Assembly: GCF_002754315.1 (NCBI RefSeq)
Contig: NZ_PEFE01000001.1
Span: forward strand, 434,001-498,000
DNA length: 64,000 nt
Reading direction: 5' to 3'
Origin: Flavobacterium sp. 11
Lineage (GTDB): Bacteria; Bacteroidota; Bacteroidia; Flavobacteriales; Flavobacteriaceae
The notes beneath the pieces were generated by a model. That model did no database searches and was not told the DNA's origin. It saw only the letters and a list, made by a program, of their open reading frames with translations. Both the position numbers and the translations under genes were made by a program. Positions within the stretch are counted from its first letter, which is position 1; each line of letters starts with the position of its first letter. Below are positions 1 through 8,005 of the stretch, in pieces.

Positions 1-415
1 TTTTACTTCCGTCTATAATAGCTCCTGTTCCCGCACCTATACCAGCACCAGCAACACCCCCAATTATAGCTCCTTGAACTTTTTTCTTACTTATGATTGC
101 TCCCGTCGCGGCACCAACTCCAGCTCCTATTACAGCACCTTTAGCAGTACTGCTCCAACCTTTCTTTTGTGTGGTTGTTGTAGTGGTAGTGGTAGCCGAT
201 GGTTTATTAACAACGACAACTTCTTTTTGGGTTTCAATTTTGGTTTCCTCAATTTTAGCCATTTCAACCTGCATGGAATCAATAACTCTTTGTTTCTCAA
301 TTTCAACTTTCATCGAATCTACAGTCGCTAGTTTTGCTTTTTCAATTTCCATTTTTCCTTGATTTTGACAAGAAACAACAACTGCAGCTATTAGTATAAA
401 ATATAATGCTTTCAT
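1..415 (-). CDS. Glycine-zipper lipoprotein, C-terminus cut off by window edge
   Basis: The gene reads from an ATG at 415 down off the left edge with no stop, so the C-terminus is missing. The N-terminus is a short hydrophobic signal ending in a lipobox-like VVVSC, which predicts an outer-membrane-directed lipoprotein. A charged, coiled-coil-like stretch (about residues 20-60) follows, then a run of threonines, then Gly/Ala-rich segments such as AVIGAGVGAATGAI and AIIGGVAGAGIGAG. These repeated GxxxG patterns are typical of glycine-zipper (YMGG/Rick-17kDa-like) envelope proteins. The exact function is unknown. Two plus-strand ORFs lying over it are shadows. Confidence 0.75.
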   Translation of the reverse strand, partial: MKALYFILIAAVVVSCQNQGKMEIEKAKLATVDSMKVEIEKQRVIDSMQVEMAKIEETKIETQKEVVVVNKPSATTTTTTTTQKKGWSSTAKGAVIGAGVGAATGAIISKKKVQGAIIGGVAGAGIGAGTGAIIDGSK

Positions 416-516
416 AATTTTAAGTTTTACGATTAATAATAATACAAAGAAACATTCAAACCTGTTAATATGCTTTATACAATTTAAACTATTTTTTATA
501 TAATTCTGCGTCTAAA

Positions 517-1791
517 CTATTTTAGAATCCCGGATTTCAATATTTGTCCAAAATGATACATGTCTTCAAACGAACAATACAATGGAACCGGTGCTAATCG
601 AATAACATTAGGTTCACGCCAATCCGTAATCACACCATTTTTCATAAGATAATCAAACAAACTGCGTCCTTCTCCATGAAGCAACACTGATAATTGCGAC
701 GCCCTTTCTAATGGATTTGACGGTGTAATGATTTCGAAAGTACTATCGACTTCTTTGTCTATTTCGTGCAGAATGAATTCTAAATAGGACGTAATTGCAT
801 CTCTTTTATGAATTAAAGCGTCCATACCAATTTCATCAAACATTTCTACAGATGCTAAATATGGCGCCAGAGAAAGTACCGGTAAATTGCTTATTTGCCA
901 ACCATCGGCTCCATGAATTGGGTCAAAAGTCTGTTCCATTTTGAAACGACGCTCTTTATTATGTCCCCACCAACCAGCGAATCGTGGCAACTCCGAATTG
1001 TTGTGGTGTTTCTCATGAATGAAACATCCTGAAGCATTCCCAGGACCTGAATTCATGTATTTGTAACTGCACCAAGCTGCAAAATCCACATTCCAATCGT
1101 GTAATTCCAGTTTTATATTTCCTGCAGCATGCGCTAAATCCCAACCTACATAAGCACCCGCATTATGACCAGCAGCAGTTATGGTTTTCATGTCAAAAAC
1201 TTGTCCTGTGTAATAATTGACACCGCCTATTAAGACCAAAGCCAACTCATCACCTACTTCTTCAATTTTAGCCAAAACATCTTCTATGCGAATGTTGTGT
1301 TCGCCTTCGCGACGTTTGATTTCAACAATCGCATCCTCGGGTTTGTATCCGTGAAAATGCACTTGGCTTTGAAACATATATTGATCCGAAGGAAATGCTT
1401 TTTCTTCGCAAATAATTTTATATCTGGTTTTTGTAGGTCGGTAAAAAGAAACCATTAACAAATGAAGATTTACCGTAAGCGTATTCATCACCGTAACTTC
1501 ACTCGGTAACGCACCTACAATTTTACTTAATGGATTTGCAAATCGTTCGTGGTAATCCCACCACGGTTTTTCACTGTAAAAATGACCTTCAACAGCTAAA
1601 CTTGCCCAATCATTCATCACCTCATCTACATAGTTTTTAGTACGTTTGGGTTGCAATCCCAATGAATTTCCCGTAAAATAAATTACTTTTTTTCCATTTA
1701 TCTGCGGAAAAATAAATTCATCTTGGTATTTATGTAATTGATCTTGCGAATCGAGTTGTTTTGCAAATTCAAGAGTATTTTCGAATGCCAT
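517..1791 (-). CDS. kynU: Kynureninase
   Basis: PLP enzyme that cleaves kynurenine or 3-hydroxykynurenine to anthranilate or 3-hydroxyanthranilate plus alanine (tryptophan catabolism, and quinolinate/NAD synthesis where that route exists). Counting from the chosen start, the PLP lysine is K244 in CSYKYMNSGPGN, and the cofactor aspartate and nearby residues are in WDLAHAAGN (216-224). The length of 424 aa is normal. The reading frame stays open for 24 more codons upstream (to 1863), but that extension is not kynureninase-like, so the ATG at 1791 (MAFENTLEFA) was chosen. It is a stand-alone gene here, with no neighbouring tryptophan or NAD genes. Confidence 0.93.
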   Translation of the reverse strand: MAFENTLEFAKQLDSQDQLHKYQDEFIFPQINGKKVIYFTGNSLGLQPKRTKNYVDEVMNDWASLAVEGHFYSEKPWWDYHERFANPLSKIVGALPSEVTVMNTLTVNLHLLMVSFYRPTKTRYKIICEEKAFPSDQYMFQSQVHFHGYKPEDAIVEIKRREGEHNIRIEDVLAKIEEVGDELALVLIGGVNYYTGQVFDMKTITAAGHNAGAYVGWDLAHAAGNIKLELHDWNVDFAAWCSYKYMNSGPGNASGCFIHEKHHNNSELPRFAGWWGHNKERRFKMEQTFDPIHGADGWQISNLPVLSLAPYLASVEMFDEIGMDALIHKRDAITSYLEFILHEIDKEVDSTFEIITPSNPLERASQLSVLLHGEGRSLFDYLMKNGVITDWREPNVIRLAPVPLYCSFEDMYHFGQILKSGILK

Positions 1792-1972
1792 ATTTTGTAT
1801 TTTGTTTGTAAAAGTAGTAAAAAAAGACTGATGCATAAAAGACTTATCGCCGATTGACGACACATAAAATAGTTAAAATTATGGATGAGAAAAAATAGTT
1901 CCCCAATACTATACGGAAATAAAAAACAACTCGTTATTTAACTATATTTGATTGAATTTAAAACTCTTACAT

Positions 1973-2707
1973 ATGCTTAAAAACAGCTTGAACGTTATTA
2001 TTATTGCTATCGCCGTGGTAATTTCCTCCTATTTATTTTCGAATGCTTTTCAGAATCGAAATAAAAGCAATGACACGATAAGTGTAACTGGCTCCGGAAA
2101 AAAGGATTTCGTATCAGATTTGATTGTTTGGAACGGTTCTTTTTCTAAAAAAAGTGCGACTTTGAAAGAAGCCTACGCAGCATTGGATTCTGACAGAGAG
2201 AAAATAAAAAGCTATTTATCAGGCAAAGGAATTGCTCCGAATGAAATGGTATTTTCTGCGGTGAATTTTAATAAAGATTTTGAAACGACTTATAATGAAA
2301 ACGGAACGACAAGACAGCAAATTTTCACTGGATTTACCTTAACCCAAAGCGTGAGTATACAATCTAAGGAGGTAAATAAAATTGAAGAATTATCCAGACA
2401 ATCGAGTGAGTTAATCAATTCTGGCGTGGAATTTTATTCATCTCCTCCTGAATATTACTATACAAAACTTGCCGAATTAAAAATAAAAATGATTGCCGAA
2501 GCTACAAAAGACGCGAGTATCAGAGCTAAAAGCATTGCAGAAAATGCTGATGCGAGTTTAGGAAATTTAAAAAAATCAGATATGGGTGTTTTTCAAATTA
2601 CGGGTCAAAACTCATCGGAAGATTTTTCTTATGGCGGTTCCTTTAATACGCAATCCAAAAACAAAACGGCTAATATTACGGTACGACTGGTGTATCAAGT
2701 GAATTAA
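1973..2707 (+). CDS. SIMPL domain-containing exported protein
   Basis: A protein of about 244 aa with one N-terminal membrane or signal segment (roughly residues 5-24) followed by a SIMPL/DUF541 domain that begins ISVTGSGKKDFVSD and ends NITVRLVYQVN. SIMPL proteins are periplasmic or membrane-anchored oligomers of poorly defined function, related to the E. coli YggE oxidative-stress protein. The frame is also open from a TTG at 1952, but the ATG at 1973 gives a normal signal-anchor start. A 26-28 bp inverted repeat lies just downstream. Family assignment is good; cellular role is unknown. Confidence 0.82.
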   Translation: MLKNSLNVIIIAIAVVISSYLFSNAFQNRNKSNDTISVTGSGKKDFVSDLIVWNGSFSKKSATLKEAYAALDSDREKIKSYLSGKGIAPNEMVFSAVNFNKDFETTYNENGTTRQQIFTGFTLTQSVSIQSKEVNKIEELSRQSSELINSGVEFYSSPPEYYYTKLAELKIKMIAEATKDASIRAKSIAENADASLGNLKKSDMGVFQITGQNSSEDFSYGGSFNTQSKNKTANITVRLVYQVN

Positions 2708-2726
2708 AATTTAACGTTTCAGAATA

Positions 2727-2788
2727 TTTGTCAAGTCGAGCGCAGTCGAGACTCTGTGTTGAGTCTCGACTGCGCTCGACTTGACAAA
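2727..2788. repeat. Long perfect inverted repeat after SIMPL gene
   Basis: Left arm 2727-2754 and right arm 2761-2788 are perfectly complementary over about 28 bp, around a six-base loop (TGTGTT). The core is GTCGAGCGCAGTCGAGACTC. On the plus strand it is followed by a run of A, not T, so it is not a clean terminator of the upstream gene. On the minus strand it ends with T-rich sequence. It is much more GC-rich than its surroundings and looks like a dispersed palindromic intergenic repeat. Confidence 0.85.
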
Positions 2789-2884
2789 AAAACAGCTGTA
2801 ACAAATTTATTCAGATACAAAATTGAGATGCCGTTTTAAATTTCTTTTTTCACACAAAAAGTCCTCACCTATCCAAAACGTATT

Positions 2885-2968
2885 GTGTGAGGGATGGAAG
2901 CGGCATCCTTTATTTTCTTTCTTTAAGAAAATAAAGATACAGCGTACAGCCCGACCCTTGGGGCACAC
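2885..2968 (-). repeat. Conserved-end hairpin repeat, copy 1
   Basis: One of four related intergenic elements in the window (others at 23462-23618, 52787-52872 and 56580-56658). Read on the minus strand it has a left block GGCTGTACGCTGTATCTT, a private stem-loop (TTATTTTCTT with AAGAAAATAA), and a right block AAGGATGCCGCTTCCATCC. The outermost GTGTG and CACAC also pair. The apparent 75-codon plus-strand ORF across it (2823-3050) has no recognisable protein character and is rejected. The rest of the 335-base gene gap holds the inverted repeat at 2727 and a short palindrome at 3023-3038. Confidence 0.8.
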
Positions 2969-3022
2969 CAAAAAAAAAATCTCGCCATTACTGACAAGAT
3001 TTTGTTATTTAGAATATGATTA

Positions 3023-3038
3023 TCCCGAAGTTTCGGGA
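3023..3038. repeat. Short palindrome TCCCGAAGTTTCGGGA
   Basis: A perfect 16-base palindrome just past the queA stop codon. Near-identical sequences occur at 33229-33243, 38601-38616 (inside a riboswitch) and 57552-57567, so it is a dispersed mini-repeat and not a dedicated terminator. Confidence 0.75.
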
Positions 3039-3042
3039 CAGA

Positions 3043-4092
3043 TTAGATGATTAACATCGCATCACCGTAAGAATAGAATTTATATCCTTCTTTAATTGCT
3101 TCGGCATAGGCTTTTTTCATTAAATCATGTCCACAGAATGCTGAAACCATCATTAATAAAGTTGATTTTGGCGTATGGAAATTAGTAATCATACACGTTG
3201 GAATCGTGAAATCATGAGGAGGAAAAACGAATTTATTTGTCCATCCATCAAAAGGATTCAAGGTGTTTTGTGACGAAACTGAACTTTCAACGGCACGCAT
3301 AGATGTAGTTCCTACGGTACAAATACGTTTCTTTTTAGCTTTGGCTTCATTCACAATATCACACGCTTCTTGAGTAATTTTTAATTCCTCAGAATCCATT
3401 TTGTGTTTTGATAAATCTTCAACCTCAACTGGATTAAAAGTTCCCAAACCTACGTGAAGCGTTACTTCGGCAAATTTAATTCCTTTGATTTCCAGTTTTT
3501 TCAATAAATGTTTCGAGAAGTGCAATCCTGCAGTTGGTGCTGCAACAGCTCCTTCTTCTTTAGCATAAATGGTTTGGTAACGTTCCGCATCTTCTGGAGT
3601 TACGTCTCTTGAAATGTATTTTGGGATTGGAGTTTCTCCAAGTTCCGTTAATTTATTTCTGAATTCTTCATAAGAACCGTCGTAAAGAAAACGCAATGTT
3701 CTTCCACGAGAAGTCGTATTGTCGATAACCTCAGCTACTAACGAATCGTCATCTCCAAAATATAATTTGTTACCAATTCTGATTTTACGTGCCGGATCAA
3801 CCAAAACATCCCAAAGTCTTTGCTCAGAATTTAATTCTCTAAGTAAAAAAACTTCGATTCTTGCTCCTGTTTTTTCTTTGTTTCCATACAAACGCGCTGG
3901 AAAAACCTTAGTATTATTCAGAATTAAAACATCTCCGTCATCAAAATAATCGATAACATCTTTGAACATTTTATGCTCTATAGTTCCCTTTTTACGATCA
4001 ATAACCATTAGACGAGCTTCGTCTCTGTTTTCAGCTGGATATTCGGCAAGAAGTTCTTTAGGTAAATCGAATTGAAAATGTGATAATTTCAT
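3043..4092 (-). CDS. queA: S-adenosylmethionine:tRNA ribosyltransferase-isomerase QueA
   Basis: Cytoplasmic enzyme that transfers and isomerises the ribosyl group of SAM onto 7-aminomethyl-7-deazaguanine in tRNA, making epoxyqueuosine (queuosine pathway). Family motifs are clear: [10 protein letters not shown] at 59-68, [12 protein letters not shown] at 181-192, [10 protein letters not shown], and the C-terminal [21 protein letters not shown] block. The length of 349 aa is typical. It is the last gene of a minus-strand series with aroA and the MazG-like gene upstream. The 174-base gap to aroA contains only AT-rich repeats. Confidence 0.96.
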   Translation of the reverse strand: MKLSHFQFDLPKELLAEYPAENRDEARLMVIDRKKGTIEHKMFKDVIDYFDDGDVLILNNTKVFPARLYGNKEKTGARIEVFLLRELNSEQRLWDVLVDPARKIRIGNKLYFGDDDSLVAEVIDNTTSRGRTLRFLYDGSYEEFRNKLTELGETPIPKYISRDVTPEDAERYQTIYAKEEGAVAAPTAGLHFSKHLLKKLEIKGIKFAEVTLHVGLGTFNPVEVEDLSKHKMDSEELKITQEACDIVNEAKAKKKRICTVGTTSMRAVESSVSSQNTLNPFDGWTNKFVFPPHDFTIPTCMITNFHTPKSTLLMMVSAFCGHDLMKKAYAEAIKEGYKFYSYGDAMLII

Positions 4093-4266
4093 TTGATAAA
4101 GTTATGAGTTATAGATTATGAAGTATGAGTTTTGAAGTCATACTTCTAAATCGTGTGCAAATATACGATTGTGAGATAGGCGTTGTCAAGTGTTTTGCTG
4201 TTTAATTTAGTTTCGAACTTGTATAGCAACAAAGCGACAAAGGTTTAGCCCCGTAAACATTGAGAA

Positions 4267-5496
4267 TTAAGATGTGATTTCAGTCACATTAAAATCTAAT
4301 TTTTTCATATCTTCCCAAAAATCAGGGTATGATTTAGAAACTACTTCCGCATTTTCGATGATTATTGGCACTTTTAAAGCCAAAGGTGCAAATGCCATCG
4401 CCATTCTGTGATCGTTATACGTAGCTATTTTAATATTATGATTGATTTCATTTGAAGCCACAAGCGTCAAGCTATCATTTGTAACTGATATATTTGCTCC
4501 AAGTTTTGTCAGCTCAATTCGTAGTGCTTCAAGTCTATCGGTTTCCTTAATTTTCAAGGTGTGAAGTCCTGTAAGATGACAACCAATTCCTAAACCAAGG
4601 CAAGTAACTACAATGGTTTGAGCAATATCTGGCGTATTATTTAATTCTAAGTTTAAAGTTTCAGGCTTAAAATTAGACTGTTTAACCAAAGTCATTTTGT
4701 TTCCATCAAAATGCGTTTCAACACCCATTTGTTTGTAGATTTCAACCAAAGCCGAATCGCCTTGCAAACTAGTTTCTTTATAACTGGTCAATGAAATCGT
4801 CGCATTTTCTGCCAAAGCTGCTAAACTAAAAAAGTAAGAAGCAGAACTCCAATCGGATTCTACGGTCATTACTTTAGATTCCACTTCTTGTTTTGGATAA
4901 ACGGTAATTACATTTCCTTCGAAACTGGTTTTGATATCTAAATCATTCAACAAAGCCAAAGTCATTTTGATATAAGGAACTGAAGTGATTTCACCTACTA
5001 AAGTTATTTCAATACCGTTTTCCAGTTTTGGCGCCACTAACAACAATGCCGATATGTATTGACTGCTCACATTTGCAGGAATAGTAACTTTAGAAGCTGT
5101 GATTTTTTGTCCTTTGATTCGAATAGGCGGATAACCTGCTTCTTTCTCGTAGGATATTTTTGCACCTAATTGTTCCAAGGCTTCCACCAAAACTTTTATT
5201 GGACGCTCCGTCATTCTCTGAGAACCAGTCAAAACTACTTCTCGACCTTCGTTTACAGCAAAATAAGCCGTTAGAAATCGCATCGCCGTTCCAGCATGAT
5301 GAATGTCAACTATTTCCTCGTTTCCTTTCAATGCTTTTTGCATGACTTCACTGTCATCAGAGTTGGAAGTATTAGCCAAAGTAATATTTGGAAAAAGTGC
5401 TTGTAACAATAATAGTCGGTTGGTTTCGCTTTTTGAACCGGTAACTGCAATTTGAGCTTGTAAATTAGAATGGGAAGTTTGTAACAGTAAATTCAT
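4267..5496 (-). CDS. aroA: 3-phosphoshikimate 1-carboxyvinyltransferase (EPSP synthase)
   Basis: Sixth step of the shikimate pathway: PEP plus shikimate-3-phosphate gives EPSP. The N-terminal substrate-binding GSKSETNRLLLLQAL (20-34) is present, as are HAGTAMRF (67-74, the usual NAGTAxR loop with His in place of Asn), KETDRLEALRIELTKLGA, and the C-terminal YNDHRMAMAFAPLAL. The length of 409 aa is normal. It lies between the MazG-like gene and queA on the minus strand, separated by about 100-170 bases of AT-rich repeats, so co-transcription is plausible but not certain. Confidence 0.95.
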   Translation of the reverse strand: MNLLLQTSHSNLQAQIAVTGSKSETNRLLLLQALFPNITLANTSNSDDSEVMQKALKGNEEIVDIHHAGTAMRFLTAYFAVNEGREVVLTGSQRMTERPIKVLVEALEQLGAKISYEKEAGYPPIRIKGQKITASKVTIPANVSSQYISALLLVAPKLENGIEITLVGEITSVPYIKMTLALLNDLDIKTSFEGNVITVYPKQEVESKVMTVESDWSSASYFFSLAALAENATISLTSYKETSLQGDSALVEIYKQMGVETHFDGNKMTLVKQSNFKPETLNLELNNTPDIAQTIVVTCLGLGIGCHLTGLHTLKIKETDRLEALRIELTKLGANISVTNDSLTLVASNEINHNIKIATYNDHRMAMAFAPLALKVPIIIENAEVVSKSYPDFWEDMKKLDFNVTEITS

Positions 5497-5602
5497 GTTT
5501 TTAATTATGAGTTATGAGTTATAGCTTAAGCATTCGACTCAAATAATTTAAGGACGCAATTTACCACTACTCATTCACAATTCATAATTTACAATTCACA
5601 AA

Positions 5603-5929
5603 TTATTTGAGTTTTTCGTTGTTTTTGTGACGGTCTTTGTCCCGAATAGACTTTAAACCCATCTTTTTATCGAAAGCAGCCTGCAAATCGATTCCTGTTT
5701 GATTTGCTAAACACAATACTACGAAAACCACATCGGCTAATTCTTCGCCTAGGTCCTTATTTTTGTCGCTTTCTTTTTCAGATTGTTCTCCATAACGGCG
5801 AGCGATGATTCGGGCTACTTCGCCTACTTCTTCTGTAAGTTGCGCCATATTGGTCAATTCGTTAAAGTAACGAACGCCATGTTCTTTTATCCAAGTGTCA
5901 ACGTCTAATTGGGAATTTTTTAGGTTCAT
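5603..5929 (-). CDS. MazG-like nucleotide pyrophosphohydrolase
   Basis: A 108-aa all-alpha NTP pyrophosphohydrolase of the MazG-like superfamily. Metal ligands are visible as LTEEVGEVARII (E33, E34, E37) and GEELADVVF (E62, E63, D66). Such enzymes hydrolyse nucleoside triphosphates, often non-canonical ones, to the monophosphate and PPi. The exact substrate cannot be read from sequence. It lies downstream of the two DUF3857 genes and upstream of aroA, on the same strand. Confidence 0.85.
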   Translation of the reverse strand: MNLKNSQLDVDTWIKEHGVRYFNELTNMAQLTEEVGEVARIIARRYGEQSEKESDKNKDLGEELADVVFVVLCLANQTGIDLQAAFDKKMGLKSIRDKDRHKNNEKLK

Positions 5930-5985
5930 CGGTATGCTTATTAATTATATTAGAATTTAAAACTGTGAGGAGCTGTTATTAAAAA

Positions 5986-8001
5986 TTACACTTTTATAAG
6001 TACGATTTTCTCGTTTTGTTTTTCAATCATTTTTTGATAAAACTCTTTTAACATTGGATAATACTCTGGTGTAATGATTGGTGTATTTATTTGATGCGCT
6101 ATCACTAACTGAATCAAATTTCCTGATGCATTTATCATGAATTTAAAGCTGCCTAAATTATCCTGCATATTTAAAAGCAATGGAGTAGGAATTGTTTCTA
6201 CTTTATATCCAGCAGGAATTTTAATCGCTATACTGTATCTATCAATAAAAGGAAATCCATAATCTATTGGATATTCTCTATTTTCTTGTTTGAAAGGATT
6301 TTGTTCTACAGCAAAAAACAACATTGGATTTATATAAATACTACCTGCAATAATTTCGCTAAAATTCGAACCTGAATATGAAAACATTTCTACAATTGGC
6401 GCTTTTAAATCTTTTTCACTTGTTCTTGAATATTCATTTATTTCAATTTTATTATTCTCATTCTCTAATTTTTCAAGATAAATATCCTCTTTTACATCCA
6501 CAACTTTTTCTCTAAAAATCATTGCGTTATAATCTGTTCTTTGGCGCTTCAAGTCACCTGAAACCTTTCCATTGGCATCAATTTCATAGTTCATAACTAC
6601 TACGTCATTAGATGATGCTTTAGGCATTAAATCTACTTCTATCGAAGTGCCATCTTTCCGTATTAATCTTCCAACCCAATTCAGAGCTCTTAATGGCAAG
6701 ACATTTGGAGTAGAAAATCTATCTGATGCATCAAGCAACACTAGACCATTCGCCATTTCAACTGCAGCGATTACATAATTAAAAGCAGTTCTATTAGGAA
6801 ACAGTGCAATCCCATTTGAGCGCGTACTTACCAAAACTGGATTAGCAGTAAGCCCTATATGCCTTAGCATAGCGGTTAACATTAAGTTAATTTCAGCAAC
6901 ATTACCTGTTTTGTCTTTGTATGCTTTTTTAACCCCATCATTACAGGAATAACCATAATAATCATTCCATTTTACTGTGGTTTTAACGTAATTCAATATT
7001 GCAGTAATTTTTTCTTCCGGTGTATTTAATCCCGCTATAACTAGCTTTAAATCTTCTTCAAAATAACCTGTTTTATTCAATTCAGGCCCAAAATCATCAT
7101 AATCATAAATTGTTTTAGTTACTGATGCCCAATCTGTAGACAAGGTTTTATAAGGTTGGTTCGGGAATCTCACTACAGAAAGCTCATGGGATATACTTGT
7201 TGAATAGTTTGCAATATTATTAACATAGGCCTCCTCTTTCATTGCCGGAAGATTTTCTGCAAGATAAGCAGTTCTAGTTTCTGAAAATTCTAACTTTTCT
7301 TGTGAAGAAGAACTAGTTGTACTCTCTCCTGGTTCTGCTTCTGGTCGATAAGAATAACTTATTATTTTATTGTGTTTTTCAGTAGTTATTTTAGGCGAAA
7401 TGAACCCCTTTAGATTTGGATTATACACAAAATACTCTGGTATAAAAGTTTTAAATTCAGAGAAGTTCACAGGAATACTAGATTGAAAACTCCATTCTGT
7501 TAATTCACTAAAACGGGATGAACGCATTCTATATTTAAATTCAACAACTGAGCCTACTTTTACATTTGGCATAGTGATTTTTTTTCGTCCCCAATATTTA
7601 TTAACTTTTTCATCAAACTCACCATCACTTTTTAGTTTTGTCTTCTCAATCTTACCATTTATTAAATTATAAGTAATAGCATCAGAGATAAAAACCGTTT
7701 CTTTCGCATTACTACCAATGTAATATCTTACTGCTTTATTTGCCCAATCGTATCCCTCTTTTTTATAAATTTTAATACGAGTTGTAACTTCTGTAATCAT
7801 TACAAAACCATCATTTTGACTATATTCAAAATCGACTACCCCTTTTTCGAACAGGATAGCTGCAACGGCGGTGGAATCTGTCGGATGATTTTTCTCCTGA
7901 AGTTCCTCAACTGAAACTTTCCCTAATTTAAATTCTTGTGCATTGCCTTTAAAAAAAAATAAAGTAAAAAAAAGAATAATGAGTAGTTGGCTACATTTCA
8001 T
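5986..8001 (-). CDS. Exported DUF3857 protein with degenerate transglutaminase-like fold
   Basis: A 671-aa protein with a Sec signal peptide (about residues 1-21, ending GNAQ), an N-terminal DUF3857 beta domain, a transglutaminase-like core (about 320-430) and a C-terminal beta region. It is a paralogue of the next gene upstream, four bases away (8006-9916). The catalytic residues look lost: where transglutaminases have GDC it has GNV (368), and the His position reads FNYVI (Y409). It is therefore probably a non-enzymatic, binding or structural envelope protein. The function of the pair is unknown. Confidence 0.8.
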   Translation of the reverse strand: MKCSQLLIILFFTLFFFKGNAQEFKLGKVSVEELQEKNHPTDSTAVAAILFEKGVVDFEYSQNDGFVMITEVTTRIKIYKKEGYDWANKAVRYYIGSNAKETVFISDAITYNLINGKIEKTKLKSDGEFDEKVNKYWGRKKITMPNVKVGSVVEFKYRMRSSRFSELTEWSFQSSIPVNFSEFKTFIPEYFVYNPNLKGFISPKITTEKHNKIISYSYRPEAEPGESTTSSSSQEKLEFSETRTAYLAENLPAMKEEAYVNNIANYSTSISHELSVVRFPNQPYKTLSTDWASVTKTIYDYDDFGPELNKTGYFEEDLKLVIAGLNTPEEKITAILNYVKTTVKWNDYYGYSCNDGVKKAYKDKTGNVAEINLMLTAMLRHIGLTANPVLVSTRSNGIALFPNRTAFNYVIAAVEMANGLVLLDASDRFSTPNVLPLRALNWVGRLIRKDGTSIEVDLMPKASSNDVVVMNYEIDANGKVSGDLKRQRTDYNAMIFREKVVDVKEDIYLEKLENENNKIEINEYSRTSEKDLKAPIVEMFSYSGSNFSEIIAGSIYINPMLFFAVEQNPFKQENREYPIDYGFPFIDRYSIAIKIPAGYKVETIPTPLLLNMQDNLGSFKFMINASGNLIQLVIAHQINTPIITPEYYPMLKEFYQKMIEKQNEKIVLIKV

Positions 8002-8005
8002 GGTT

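Noticed and set aside
74..362. Two overlapping plus-strand ORFs at the left edge
   Set aside because: They are antisense to the glycine-zipper lipoprotein gene, whose signal peptide, lipobox and Gly-zipper repeats are convincing. The Ser/Phe/Val-rich content of the plus-strand frames is what antisense of Gly/Ala/Thr codons gives.
2823..3050. 75-codon plus-strand ORF
   Set aside because: It runs through a dispersed hairpin repeat and a palindrome, has no homology-like features and ends against queA.
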